Assembly: GCA_031270605.1 (NCBI GenBank)
Contig: JAISXG010000088.1
Span: forward strand, 1 to 45,977
Direction: 5' to 3'
Source: Oscillospiraceae bacterium
GTDB taxonomy: Bacteria; Bacillota; Clostridia; Oscillospirales; Acutalibacteraceae
Length of the DNA: 45,977 nt
Shown piece after piece: positions 33,843-41,407 of the stretch (positions within the stretch are counted from its first letter, which is position 1; each line of letters begins with the position of its first letter). Below the pieces are notes generated by a model that was not told the origin of the DNA, did no database searches, and saw only the letters and a list, made by a program, of their open reading frames with translations. The position numbers were made by a program, and so were the translations under genes.

Positions 33843-34097
33843 TTGAAGATGCTCGTTGAAGAGAGAGCCGTTGAGCTCGGCGAATATATTGTTGAAAACA
33901 AAGCGACTGTAAGAGCAGCAGCCCAAAAATTCGGAATCAGCAAATCAACCGTACATATGGACGTCGCACAAAGGCTGCGGAAGGTGAATCCTGCATTGTA
34001 TCATGAAGTCAGAGAAATATTAGATGTGAATAAGGCGCAGCGTCATATACGGGGCGGTCTTGCAACCAAAGAAAAATATCGTCATTCTCCCAAATAG
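33843..34097 (+). CDS. spoIIID: Sporulation transcription factor SpoIIID
   Basis: The 84-residue DNA-binding protein has the helix-turn-helix KATVRAAAQKFGISKSTVHMD and the basic end RHIRGGLATKEKYR. The family regulates mother-cell sporulation genes after sigma-E. TTG at 33843 is preferred as start: GGAGG lies 7 nt upstream, and the resulting N-terminus aligns residue for residue in length with Bacillus SpoIIID. The ATG at 33849 has a 13-nt spacing. It is monocistronic, between the pyr terminator and a strong terminator of its own. Confidence 0.95.
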   Translation: MKMLVEERAVELGEYIVENKATVRAAAQKFGISKSTVHMDVAQRLRKVNPALYHEVREILDVNKAQRHIRGGLATKEKYRHSPK

Positions 34098-34174
34098 GAT
34101 ATTTACATGTATACTGTAAATATGCAAACACGGTTCGTGCCTCCAAATAGTCGTATATGCAATCTGAAACTACG

Positions 34175-34221
34175 AAACGACAAAAAACCGGCTCTTTTAT
34201 CACGCCGGTTTTTTGTCGTTT
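34175..34221 (+). terminator. Long-stem bidirectional terminator after spoIIID
   Basis: AAACGACAAAAAACCGGC (34175-34192), an 11-nt loop and GCCGGTTTTTTGTCGTTT (34204-34221), an 18-bp perfect stem followed by TTT. Confidence 0.9.
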
Positions 34222-34290
34222 TTTATATGGAATGATTACGGGCTATTGAAAATTCTTGGAACAAAAAGGATGGATGTTTTTAAAAATGCT

Positions 34291-34319
34291 TTGACTTGAC
34301 AGGGCTTTTGTGATAAAAT
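34291..34319 (+). promoter_or_regulatory. Sigma-A promoter of the oxidoreductase gene
   Basis: TTGACT (34291-34296), a 17-nt spacer and TAAAAT (34314-34319), about 60 nt before the start codon. Confidence 0.75.
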
Positions 34320-34348
34320 ATCAAACTGAAAAGCAAAAACAAAAGGGC

Positions 34349-34362
34349 GGCGGCAAGCCGCC
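34349..34362 (+). promoter_or_regulatory. GC-rich hairpin just before the ribosome site
   Basis: GGCGGC, AA, GCCGCC. It ends 2 nt before AAGAAAGG, the ribosome site of the oxidoreductase. It could stabilise the mRNA 5' end or tune initiation. Its role is inferred only. Confidence 0.5.
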
Positions 34363-34381
34363 AAGAAAGGATTGTTTTATC

Positions 34382-35419
34382 ATGAGTAAAAAAATCGGCT
34401 ATGCCGTTGTCGGCCTGGGTGTCGGTAAAAACCATGCAAAAGCGGCTCACGCTTCAAAAAATGCGGATTTGGTTGCAGTTTGCGACCTTTTGCAGGACCG
34501 TCTTGACGCAGTGAAGGAGTTCGCGCCCGACGTGCTTACATATACCGACTTTGACGAAATGCTGAAAAATGAAGACATTGATATCATCAGCATCGCCCTA
34601 CCAAGCGCCATGCACGCCGAGTTTGCCGTCAAGGCAATGGAAGCGGGCAAGAATGTGCTTGTTGAAAAGCCCATTGACATCACCGTGGAGGCGGCGCAAA
34701 AAATTGAAGAAGCGCGCGTCAGAACAGGCAAAAAGGCGGGCGTGATTCACCAGAATAGAAACAACGCCAACATGAAACCCATCTATGACGCTGTTTGGGG
34801 CGGCAAAATCGGCAAGGTCATCCTCGGCGACTTCGCGGTCAAATGGCACCGCACGCAGGAATATTATGACAACGGCGGCTGGCGCGGCACCTGGGGCATG
34901 GACGGCGGCGGCTCTTTGATGAACCAGGCCGTTCACACCGTTGACCTCATGCAGTGGCTCATGGGTGACGTTGAGAGCGTCACCTCCCATATGGGTATCT
35001 ATAATCACGACATTGAAACCGAAGACCTGACCATGTCCATCGTCAAATTCAAGTCCGGCGCTGTTGCGAACTTCATCAGCTCCACCTGCATTTATAAGCC
35101 CCAAACAGGCACAGCTATCCGCATCTATGGTTCCAACGGTTCCATTGAGGCGGACAGCGACAAATTACAGACATGGAAGTTCATGGACGCAAGTGAAACC
35201 GAAGAAGCCGAAATGCTCGAAAAATATGCGGGCAACGGCGCGGCTGTGGCGAACGACCCCACACTTTGCATGGGGCACACCTCCATGGTTGAAAATATGA
35301 TCTCGGCCGTGATGAACGACACGGACCCGCAGATTCTTCCGCTTGAAGCAATCAAGAGCGTGCGCATCGTCAACTCGATTTATGAGTCCGCAAGAACAGG
35401 CAAAACAATCGTATTTTAA
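34382..35419 (+). CDS. Gfo/Idh/MocA family oxidoreductase
   Basis: The 345-residue NAD(P)-dependent sugar or inositol dehydrogenase-like enzyme has a Rossmann start YAVVGLGVGKNHAKAAH, the invariant EKP in NVLVEKPIDITVE, and the second domain with HQNRNNANMKP and GSLMNQAVHTVDLMQWLMGD, which supplies the catalytic-type histidine. Substrate is not determined; the lone location next to glycan-type genes suggests a sugar derivative. ATG at 34382 has AAAGGA 10 nt upstream. It has its own promoter and terminator. Confidence 0.88.
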   Translation: MSKKIGYAVVGLGVGKNHAKAAHASKNADLVAVCDLLQDRLDAVKEFAPDVLTYTDFDEMLKNEDIDIISIALPSAMHAEFAVKAMEAGKNVLVEKPIDITVEAAQKIEEARVRTGKKAGVIHQNRNNANMKPIYDAVWGGKIGKVILGDFAVKWHRTQEYYDNGGWRGTWGMDGGGSLMNQAVHTVDLMQWLMGDVESVTSHMGIYNHDIETEDLTMSIVKFKSGAVANFISSTCIYKPQTGTAIRIYGSNGSIEADSDKLQTWKFMDASETEEAEMLEKYAGNGAAVANDPTLCMGHTSMVENMISAVMNDTDPQILPLEAIKSVRIVNSIYESARTGKTIVF

Positions 35420-35433
35420 GCTATATAAAAATT

Positions 35434-35477
35434 AAGGCTGCCGCCAAAAGACTTTTGTCATGAGCGGCAGCCTTTTT
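35434..35477 (+). terminator. Terminator after the oxidoreductase gene
   Basis: AAGGCTGCCGC (35434-35444) and GCGGCAGCCTT (35464-35474), with a nested CAAAA/TTTTG pair in the loop, followed by T-rich sequence. Confidence 0.88.
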
Positions 35478-35500
35478 GTAAAAAACAAAGGAGCGGAGCC

Positions 35501-36028
35501 ATGAAAAAGCTGAGAAAAATGTTGGGCAGCGCCGACTCGCCGCACATTCTTTCCCTGATGCGCTTAATTGAAACCCAAAGCAAAACAACAATTGCGAACT
35601 GGTGCATTGATTACGCACAAAAAGAGATTCTGCCCATTTATGAAACGGCCTTCCCGGATGACTCCCGCCCGCGCGACGCCATAACCGCCGCGCGCGAATG
35701 GCTTGCCGGAAACCTGAAGCTGCCCGCCGTGAAAAAGCTGATTTTAGACGCGCATGCGGCTGCGAGAGAGGCCGAAGACCACCCCGCCGCGCAGGCCGCC
35801 GCGAGAACCGCCGGGCAGGCCGCGGCATGCGTTCACACCCCCACACATTCTCTGGGCCTTTCTTTTTACGGCGCTGCGGCAATCGCATATTCGCGCGTTG
35901 GGCTGAATGAATCTGATGTGGTCTATGAGCAAATTGCGGCCGAAGAAACCGCAAAAATGGAATCCGCCCTGCGCGCAGTCGCGGTTGAGAACGAACCAAA
36001 TCCTGCTAAAATCAAGTGGTATTGCTGA
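35501..36028 (+). CDS. Putative immunity protein (Imm-5-like)
   Basis: The 175-residue cytosolic all-helical protein contains IANWCIDYAQKEILPIYE, then FPDDSRPRDAITAAREWLAG. The latter resembles a family called putative immunity protein in many Firmicutes. The middle is Ala-rich (AAREAEDHPAAQAAARTAG) and the end is KIKWYC. AAAGGAG lies 7 nt before ATG. No toxin-like gene is beside it, and no separate promoter was seen after the upstream terminator. Family assignment is from memory of the DDSRPR pattern. An immunity role is not shown by the context. Confidence 0.6.
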   Translation: MKKLRKMLGSADSPHILSLMRLIETQSKTTIANWCIDYAQKEILPIYETAFPDDSRPRDAITAAREWLAGNLKLPAVKKLILDAHAAAREAEDHPAAQAAARTAGQAAACVHTPTHSLGLSFYGAAAIAYSRVGLNESDVVYEQIAAEETAKMESALRAVAVENEPNPAKIKWYC

Positions 36029-36050
36029 CGGATATTCTTTTGTCAGCAAT

Positions 36051-36087
36051 ATAAAGAACGGCCGCTGCTTGGGCGGCCGTTCTTTAT
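36051..36087. terminator. Bidirectional terminator between convergent genes
   Basis: ATAAAGAACGGCCGC and GCGGCCGTTCTTTAT form a perfect 15-bp stem with a 7-nt loop. It ends the immunity-like gene on the plus strand and the FGGY kinase on the minus strand. Confidence 0.88.
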
Positions 36088-36090
36088 CAA

Positions 36091-37644
36091 TCAGTTTTCT
36101 TCCAGAATCATATTCAGCTCTTTATAAAGCGGGGTCAGCAAATCAAACACCTTTGCATACACGTTTCCATACAGCTTTTTATAAAGGCGGTGCTCTCTCT
36201 CATCTGGCTGATATTCCTGTTTTATGTGAATCATGTTCCTTGCCGCTTCTTCATAGCTCCGATATGTACCGTTTGCCACAAACGCAACCAAAGAGCTGCC
36301 CACGCCGCAGGCCTCGTGCGTGTGAATGCGGCACACGGGCAGGCCGAACATGTTCGCCGTAATCTGGCAAATCTCGCCGCTCTGCGCGCCCCCGCCCGCA
36401 ACAAATATTTTTTCTATTTTCAGCTTGCCGCGTTTTTCAATCAAAAACAACCCCTCCATCAGGCCGTAATTGATGCCCTCCACAATCGCGCGATAAATGT
36501 GGATTCGGGTGTGCACCTCCGAAAAGCCGATCATTGCTCCCTTTGCGTGGGGCATGCTGATACCGGGGGTGAAATAAGGCTGGAGCATCAGTCCGTCGCA
36601 GCCCGCCGGCACCTCCTGCAGGCGTTTATTCAGCAGATCCTCGGGGGATACGCCGAGGGCCGCCGCATCGGCAACCTCTTTTGCGGCAAATTCTTTTTTG
36701 AACCACGAAATCAGCCAATAGCCGCGGTAAATTTCAAGCTCGGGGTTGAATTTGCCCACGACCCCCGCGTAAGGCGGCACATAGGGCAGAAGCTCAAAAT
36801 AACGGTCGGTTGAAATTTGAATGGTCGCGGTCGTGCCAAAACTCAATGCCGCGGCGGTTTCACGCTGCAGGCAGGTCAGGGCGAGGGTTTCGCAACCCTT
36901 GTCAGAGCCCGTCGCCACCAGCGGGATACCCTCCGGAATACCGGTTTCTTCGGCCGCCTGTTTTGAAATACCACCAATAATCGCGCCCGGTTTCACCAAA
37001 TCACAAAGCTTTTCATCGGGAACGGGAAATAAGCTGCGCTTTAAATCGCCCGCCTTTGACCAGGTGCGCGTTTTTACGTCAAAGGGGATGTGGCCGATAA
37101 TATTTGCGGCGCAATCCACGAGTCTGCCGGTGAATTTAACATTAAAATAAGCTGAAATGAGAATAAATTTGTGTGTCCTCTTCCAGATTTCGGGCTCGTG
37201 CCTCATGATCCAGTTGCAGGGCGAGGCCTTTCTGACAGCCTCTGCAACCTCTTTCTGCTGCACCAAACGCAGCATCAGACTGTTCACCCTCGGCAGCGTG
37301 CTCAAATCTGTGGCCTCACGGTTGTCGAGCCATAAAATCACGTCGCGCAGAGGCTCCCCTTCTTTATCCACGCACAGGCAGGTGTCACGGATGCAGGTGC
37401 AGGTCACGGCACCGATTTGCCCCCACAAATCGCTCCGCTCCGCCTTTAGCGCCTGGCTCGTTTCACAAACGGCATCCCAATAAAACTCTGCCTTTTGCTC
37501 GGCCCAACCGGGATTCAATGAGAAATATGGCCGCTCATAATATTTTTGTTTTTTTGCAACGATTTCACCTTTTGCATTTACAAGCAGGGCGCGCGCGCTC
37601 TGCGTGCCCATGTCAAAGGTCAGCACCAACGGTTCAGTATGCAT
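36091..37644 (-). CDS. FGGY family carbohydrate kinase
   Basis: The 517-residue sugar kinase opens PLVLTFDMGTQSARALLVN (first phosphate loop). It has the central GSDKGCETLALTCLQRETA and ALSFGTTATIQIS regions and the C-terminal FVAGGGAQSGEICQITANMFG that closes the nucleotide site. The family covers xylulo-, ribulo-, glycerol- and gluconokinases; the sequence does not settle the substrate. ATG at 37644 follows AGGG at 8 nt; the longer frame starts inside the leader. It stands alone with its own promoter, and no isomerase or transporter is adjacent. Confidence 0.88.
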   Translation of the reverse strand: MHTEPLVLTFDMGTQSARALLVNAKGEIVAKKQKYYERPYFSLNPGWAEQKAEFYWDAVCETSQALKAERSDLWGQIGAVTCTCIRDTCLCVDKEGEPLRDVILWLDNREATDLSTLPRVNSLMLRLVQQKEVAEAVRKASPCNWIMRHEPEIWKRTHKFILISAYFNVKFTGRLVDCAANIIGHIPFDVKTRTWSKAGDLKRSLFPVPDEKLCDLVKPGAIIGGISKQAAEETGIPEGIPLVATGSDKGCETLALTCLQRETAAALSFGTTATIQISTDRYFELLPYVPPYAGVVGKFNPELEIYRGYWLISWFKKEFAAKEVADAAALGVSPEDLLNKRLQEVPAGCDGLMLQPYFTPGISMPHAKGAMIGFSEVHTRIHIYRAIVEGINYGLMEGLFLIEKRGKLKIEKIFVAGGGAQSGEICQITANMFGLPVCRIHTHEACGVGSSLVAFVANGTYRSYEEAARNMIHIKQEYQPDEREHRLYKKLYGNVYAKVFDLLTPLYKELNMILEEN

Positions 37645-37687
37645 TCCGATCACCCTCATTGTAATATTTAAATAAAATCTAAAACAC

Positions 37688-37716
37688 AATATAACATATT
37701 TTATTCAACATTACAA
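37688..37716 (-). promoter_or_regulatory. Sigma-A promoter of the FGGY kinase
   Basis: TTGTAA (37716-37711), a 17-nt spacer and TATATT (37693-37688). Confidence 0.6.
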
Positions 37717-37897
37717 CAATTAATCCCTTTAAAAAATTGAAGCCATTGAATATGTGCCCGCTTCACCATACGATTGTTAAACTGTCGTGCAACGAACTAC
37801 AGGCTTTTTGGTATTTATCCAGGGAAACCCGATGATAAGTAAACAGAAAACCTTGATATGGTCCGTTTTTTTGTTTTTTAACAGGCATGAAATAAGC

Positions 37898-37926
37898 TTG
37901 CAAAAGCACCGGTGAAACGGTATAAT
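37898..37926 (+). promoter_or_regulatory. Sigma-A promoter of the small ORF and DUF4874/4832 gene
   Basis: TTGCAA (37898-37903), a 17-nt spacer and TATAAT (37921-37926), about 40 nt before the small ORF. Confidence 0.75.
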
Positions 37927-37965
37927 ATGATGGAATTTCCTTAAATATACCAAAAGGAGGACGGG

Positions 37966-38061
37966 ATGCTTATGCGCATCAAACGCTTGATTTTTTACCG
38001 CCGCCTGCTTATCATTCTCCTTCCTGTGCTCTTGCTCCTTCTTTCCCTTTTGTTTTTTTAA
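37966..38061 (+). CDS. 31-residue hydrophobic peptide, possibly a detached signal/anchor of the next gene
   Basis: A strong AAAGGAGG site precedes ATG 37966 by 5 nt (and ATG 37972 by 11). The peptide starts with a basic part (MLMRIKRLIFYRRLL) and ends with an unbroken hydrophobic run (IILLPVLLLLLSLLFF), the form of a signal peptide or single-pass membrane peptide. It ends at TAA 38059-38061. The following DUF4874/4832 gene is in the same reading frame, 24 nt on. It may be a real small membrane protein, or the first exon-like part of a gene broken by a stop. Confidence 0.6.
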   Translation: MLMRIKRLIFYRRLLIILLPVLLLLLSLLFF

Positions 38062-38085
38062 ACCAGACATCAAGGAGAAATGATT

Positions 38086-39486
38086 ATGGATTTGCCGCTT
38101 ATCCCTGCCAAGGTTGAACCGTGTGAAACAATGCTTGACCAATCCCTGCCGTTTCTTTATGCGGACAACAGCGCCGTTCTGCTCAAAAACCCTGACCGCG
38201 GGTTGAGGATGGAAACCTATATCACGCTTGGGGATCCGGTTCAGACTTATCCGGGCACCGGGGCGGACCCTTATGAAAAGCTCCGGAGCCTGATTGAAAA
38301 ATACAAAGAAGAAAGTCCCGCGGTTGTGCAGGGCTACGTTTACCTGACGCGATACAGAAACAAAGAATTGGACGCGACCGCACTCTCGCAAATGAAACAG
38401 TTTTTTGAGCTTTGCCGGCAGAACAACGTCCGCATCCTTCTGCGCTTTGCGTATTCCACCGAGAGTTTTGAGGACGCGCCTTATAGATGGGTCTCAAAGA
38501 ATTTGAAGCAGATCGGCGCATGGTTTCAAGAAAATGAACAGCTTGTTGAAGACACCGTCTATGCCGTGCAGGGCGGCCTGATTGGCTATTGGGGTGAAGG
38601 GCATGGTTATAAAAATTTTAAACAAAAACATATCGGAAAAGCGTTTGCGGAGCTTTGCGATATTGTGCCGGAGCACCTTTATGTGCAGCTGCGCACCCTC
38701 ACGCTTGCGGAAACTGTTCCGGAAAAATATCAAAAAAGGCTCGGCATGCACCACGACTATATCATCGGAGACCTCTCGCACCCCTGGGGCTATGTGTTCC
38801 CAGACGGCAAAGAAGAGGAAGCTCTCGCGCACTTTCAGACAACGGTGAACGACGGCGAGCTGCCCTGGGGCCGGGCATATATGAACGACAACCCCGCGCT
38901 TGAGCCGTTAAATAACCTGCCACCGGAAAAGCTATTGCCGGAAATCGCGCGTTACGGCCTGTCCACCCTGTCTTTGGAACACAATTACCGGGAGGGGGAC
39001 GGCCCGAACACACCCTATACCCTCGAGCGATGGAAATCCATATTTTATTCGCCCGAAGAGCTTCATGCAATGGGTCTTCCCGTAAACCCGAACCTTTACC
39101 AAAACAGCGACAATACCCCGGCCAACGTTTCCGCCTTCACATATTTGCAGCAGCATCTGGGCTATCACTTGGTACTGTCCAACATCCGGCGGGAGAACAA
39201 AGAGGTTTCTTTCACCATCACAAACTACGGCCTCGCGGCGCCGAACAATTTTAACGCGCTGTCCGTCTTTATCGGGGAAGATGAATATGCGGTCGGGGAC
39301 TATGATAAAACCGCGCTGCAGCCCGGCAAAAGCATTGCTGTGACTGTCACGCTTCCGCAGGAAATCAGCCCGGAGCAGCCTGTCGGCGTCAAACTCACTG
39401 TGCTGCCGCATTCCGGCTGTTCGGTAAGGTTCGCAAACGACACTCCTTTTCAAAATGGAATTCAATATATTTTGAATTATAAATGA
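38086..39486 (+). CDS. DUF4874/DUF4832 domain protein without its own signal peptide
   Basis: The 466-residue protein resembles the DUF4874-DUF4832 pair found in bacterial glycan-related secreted proteins. The N-terminal part has LLKNPDRGLRMETYI and GYVYLTRYRNKELD, with a TIM-barrel-like middle (VRILLRFAYS, QGGLIGYWGEGHG). The C-terminal beta domain (LSNIRRENKEVSFTITNYG, then DYDKTALQPGKSI) follows. ATG at 38086 has AAGGAG 8 nt upstream. No export signal is encoded after this start, while homologues usually have one, and the upstream in-frame peptide looks like it. Activity is unknown. Confidence 0.82.
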   Translation: MDLPLIPAKVEPCETMLDQSLPFLYADNSAVLLKNPDRGLRMETYITLGDPVQTYPGTGADPYEKLRSLIEKYKEESPAVVQGYVYLTRYRNKELDATALSQMKQFFELCRQNNVRILLRFAYSTESFEDAPYRWVSKNLKQIGAWFQENEQLVEDTVYAVQGGLIGYWGEGHGYKNFKQKHIGKAFAELCDIVPEHLYVQLRTLTLAETVPEKYQKRLGMHHDYIIGDLSHPWGYVFPDGKEEEALAHFQTTVNDGELPWGRAYMNDNPALEPLNNLPPEKLLPEIARYGLSTLSLEHNYREGDGPNTPYTLERWKSIFYSPEELHAMGLPVNPNLYQNSDNTPANVSAFTYLQQHLGYHLVLSNIRRENKEVSFTITNYGLAAPNNFNALSVFIGEDEYAVGDYDKTALQPGKSIAVTVTLPQEISPEQPVGVKLTVLPHSGCSVRFANDTPFQNGIQYILNYK

Positions 39487-39511
39487 AGCGGTATCTTTTC
39501 CGACACAGCGC

Positions 39512-39540
39512 TTGCAAACGCAGGTAAAAGGAATTATACT
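39512..39540 (+). promoter_or_regulatory. Sigma-A promoter of fhs
   Basis: TTGCAA (39512-39517), a 17-nt spacer and TATACT (39535-39540). The leader to the start codon is about 170 nt and holds a 9-bp hairpin (CGCGCAAAA 39561-39569 with TTTTGCGCG 39587-39595). I recognise no known riboswitch in it. Confidence 0.65.
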
Positions 39541-39714
39541 ATAAAAACGTCCGGAGAACACGCGCAAAAGCCCTGCGTATATGGATTTTTGCGCGCGGAG
39601 GCCGGCTCGTTTTCAAGTGAAATAACTGTATATGGTGTTCTGATTGCAGGCTGTTTGCTTTTGTTAAAAAACGATTAAAACCCCTTCAAGACACAGAAAG
39701 GAATGACAAATTTT

Positions 39715-41367
39715 ATGAAATCGGATATAGAAATCGCCCGCGAGGCCACGCCCCGGCCCATTACGGCTATTGCCGCCGCGCTCGGTATTCCCGAAGAACG
39801 CGTGGAGCCTTACGGCAAATTTATTGCAAAGGTCCGGCCCGATGAAACTTCGGCGCAAAAGGGCAAGCTGATTCTTGTGACGGCAATCAACCCCACCCCC
39901 GCGGGCGAGGGCAAGACCACCGTTTCCATCGGCCTTGCGGACGCGTTGCGCAAAATCGGCAAGAAAAGCGTGCTGGCGCTGCGAGAACCGTCCCTCGGCC
40001 CCGTGTTCGGCGTAAAAGGCGGCGCGGCGGGCGGCGGCTATTCGCAGGTGATCCCCATGGAGGAAATCAATCTGCATTTCACCGGCGACCTGCACGCCGT
40101 CACGAGCGCGAACAACCTGCTTGCCGCGATGATAGACAACCATATTCAGCAGGGCAATGAGTTGGGCATCGACCCGCGCCGCATCACCTTCCGCCGCTGC
40201 ATGGACATGAACGACCGCCAGCTGCGTTCTATCACCTGCGGGCTTGGCGGCAAGGCAAATGGCATGCCGCGGGAGGACGGGTTTGACATCACCGCCGCGA
40301 GCGAGGTCATGGCTGTCTTCTGCCTCTGCCGTGATCTACGCGACCTCAGGGCGCGCCTCGGCAATATCATCATCGGCCACAGCTTTTCGGGCGAGCCGGT
40401 GCGTGCCGCGCAGCTTCACGCAAACGGCGCCATGGCGGCGCTGCTGCAAAAGGCGATTTATCCGAATCTTGTGCAAACGCTTGAGGGTACGCCCGCGTTT
40501 GTGCACGGCGGCCCCTTTGCCAACATCGCCCACGGCTGCAACAGCGTCATCGCAACAAAAACCGCTTTGCAGTACGGCGACTATGCCGTCACAGAGGCGG
40601 GTTTTGGCGCGGACCTCGGAGCGGAAAAATTCCTTGACATCAAATGCCGCATGACGGGTCTTGCCCCGAACGCGGTCGTGATTGTGGCAACCATCCGCGC
40701 CCTCAAATATCACGGCGGGGTCGCGAGAGCGGACCTTGGCGGCGAAAACCTTGACGCGCTGGCATCCGGCCTTCAAAACCTTGACCGACACATCAAAAAC
40801 ATCACCGAAAATTTCAAGGTGCCCGCCGTTGTGGCAATCAACCGATTTGTGAGCGACACAGAAGCCGAGATTGCCCTCATCACAGAGCATTGCCGTGCGC
40901 TTGGCGTGAGCGTCTGCCTGAGCGAAGCGTGGGGCAAGGGCGGCGAGGGCGCGGTCAGTCTCGCGCAGGAGGTCGTCGCCTTGGCGGAAACCGAAAGCAC
41001 GCTGCACTTTACCTATGAGAACAATATTCCATTGCAGGAAAAAATAACGACCCTTGCCCGCCGCATTTATGGCGCGGAGGGTGTGAGCTTTGATCCGCCC
41101 GCCGCGGCCGCGCTTGCCGAAATCAACGCGCTGGGCGACTTCCCTGTTTGCGTTGCGAAAACACAGTATTCGTTCAGCGATGATCCGAAACTGCTTGGCG
41201 CGCCCGAGGGCTTTGCCCTGCGCATCCGCAACGCGAAGCTCAGCGCCGGCGCGGGCTTTGTCGTCGCCTATGCGGGCGACATCATCACAATGCCCGGCCT
41301 GCCAAAAAAGGCCGCGGCCGAGAGCATTGACATCGACGGGACCAACGCGATTACAGGCCTGTTTTAA
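39715..41367 (+). CDS. fhs: Formate-tetrahydrofolate ligase
   Basis: The 550-residue enzyme makes 10-formyl-THF from formate, ATP and THF, feeding purine, fMet-tRNA or acetogenic one-carbon flow. The P-loop is [16 protein letters not shown], followed by [22 protein letters not shown] and the conserved [12 protein letters not shown]. The C-terminal end is [16 protein letters not shown] at 39715 has AAAGGA 12 nt upstream; the in-frame ATG at 39703 touches that site. It stands alone, with no folD or other Wood-Ljungdahl genes beside it. Confidence 0.96.
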   Translation: MKSDIEIAREATPRPITAIAAALGIPEERVEPYGKFIAKVRPDETSAQKGKLILVTAINPTPAGEGKTTVSIGLADALRKIGKKSVLALREPSLGPVFGVKGGAAGGGYSQVIPMEEINLHFTGDLHAVTSANNLLAAMIDNHIQQGNELGIDPRRITFRRCMDMNDRQLRSITCGLGGKANGMPREDGFDITAASEVMAVFCLCRDLRDLRARLGNIIIGHSFSGEPVRAAQLHANGAMAALLQKAIYPNLVQTLEGTPAFVHGGPFANIAHGCNSVIATKTALQYGDYAVTEAGFGADLGAEKFLDIKCRMTGLAPNAVVIVATIRALKYHGGVARADLGGENLDALASGLQNLDRHIKNITENFKVPAVVAINRFVSDTEAEIALITEHCRALGVSVCLSEAWGKGGEGAVSLAQEVVALAETESTLHFTYENNIPLQEKITTLARRIYGAEGVSFDPPAAAALAEINALGDFPVCVAKTQYSFSDDPKLLGAPEGFALRIRNAKLSAGAGFVVAYAGDIITMPGLPKKAAAESIDIDGTNAITGLF

Positions 41368-41407
41368 TTTTATAATAATCAGGAAGCAGGAGGAGCGCCC
41401 ATGCTCC

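Larger units (their letters stand above)
37645..37965. other. Divergent intergenic region between the FGGY kinase and a small ORF
   Basis: It holds the kinase promoter (37688-37716, minus), and the promoter of the 31-codon ORF (37898-37926, plus). The stretch between them (about 37720-37895) shows AT-rich sequence with T-runs but no gene or clear hairpin. Confidence 0.6.

Noticed and set aside
39541-39714. THF riboswitch before fhs
   Set aside because: The conserved bases of that riboswitch are not seen; only a generic hairpin is present.
41090-41407. Upstream extension of the GH5 frame into fhs
   Set aside because: The extension is an out-of-frame reading of fhs; the signal peptide begins at ATG 41408.
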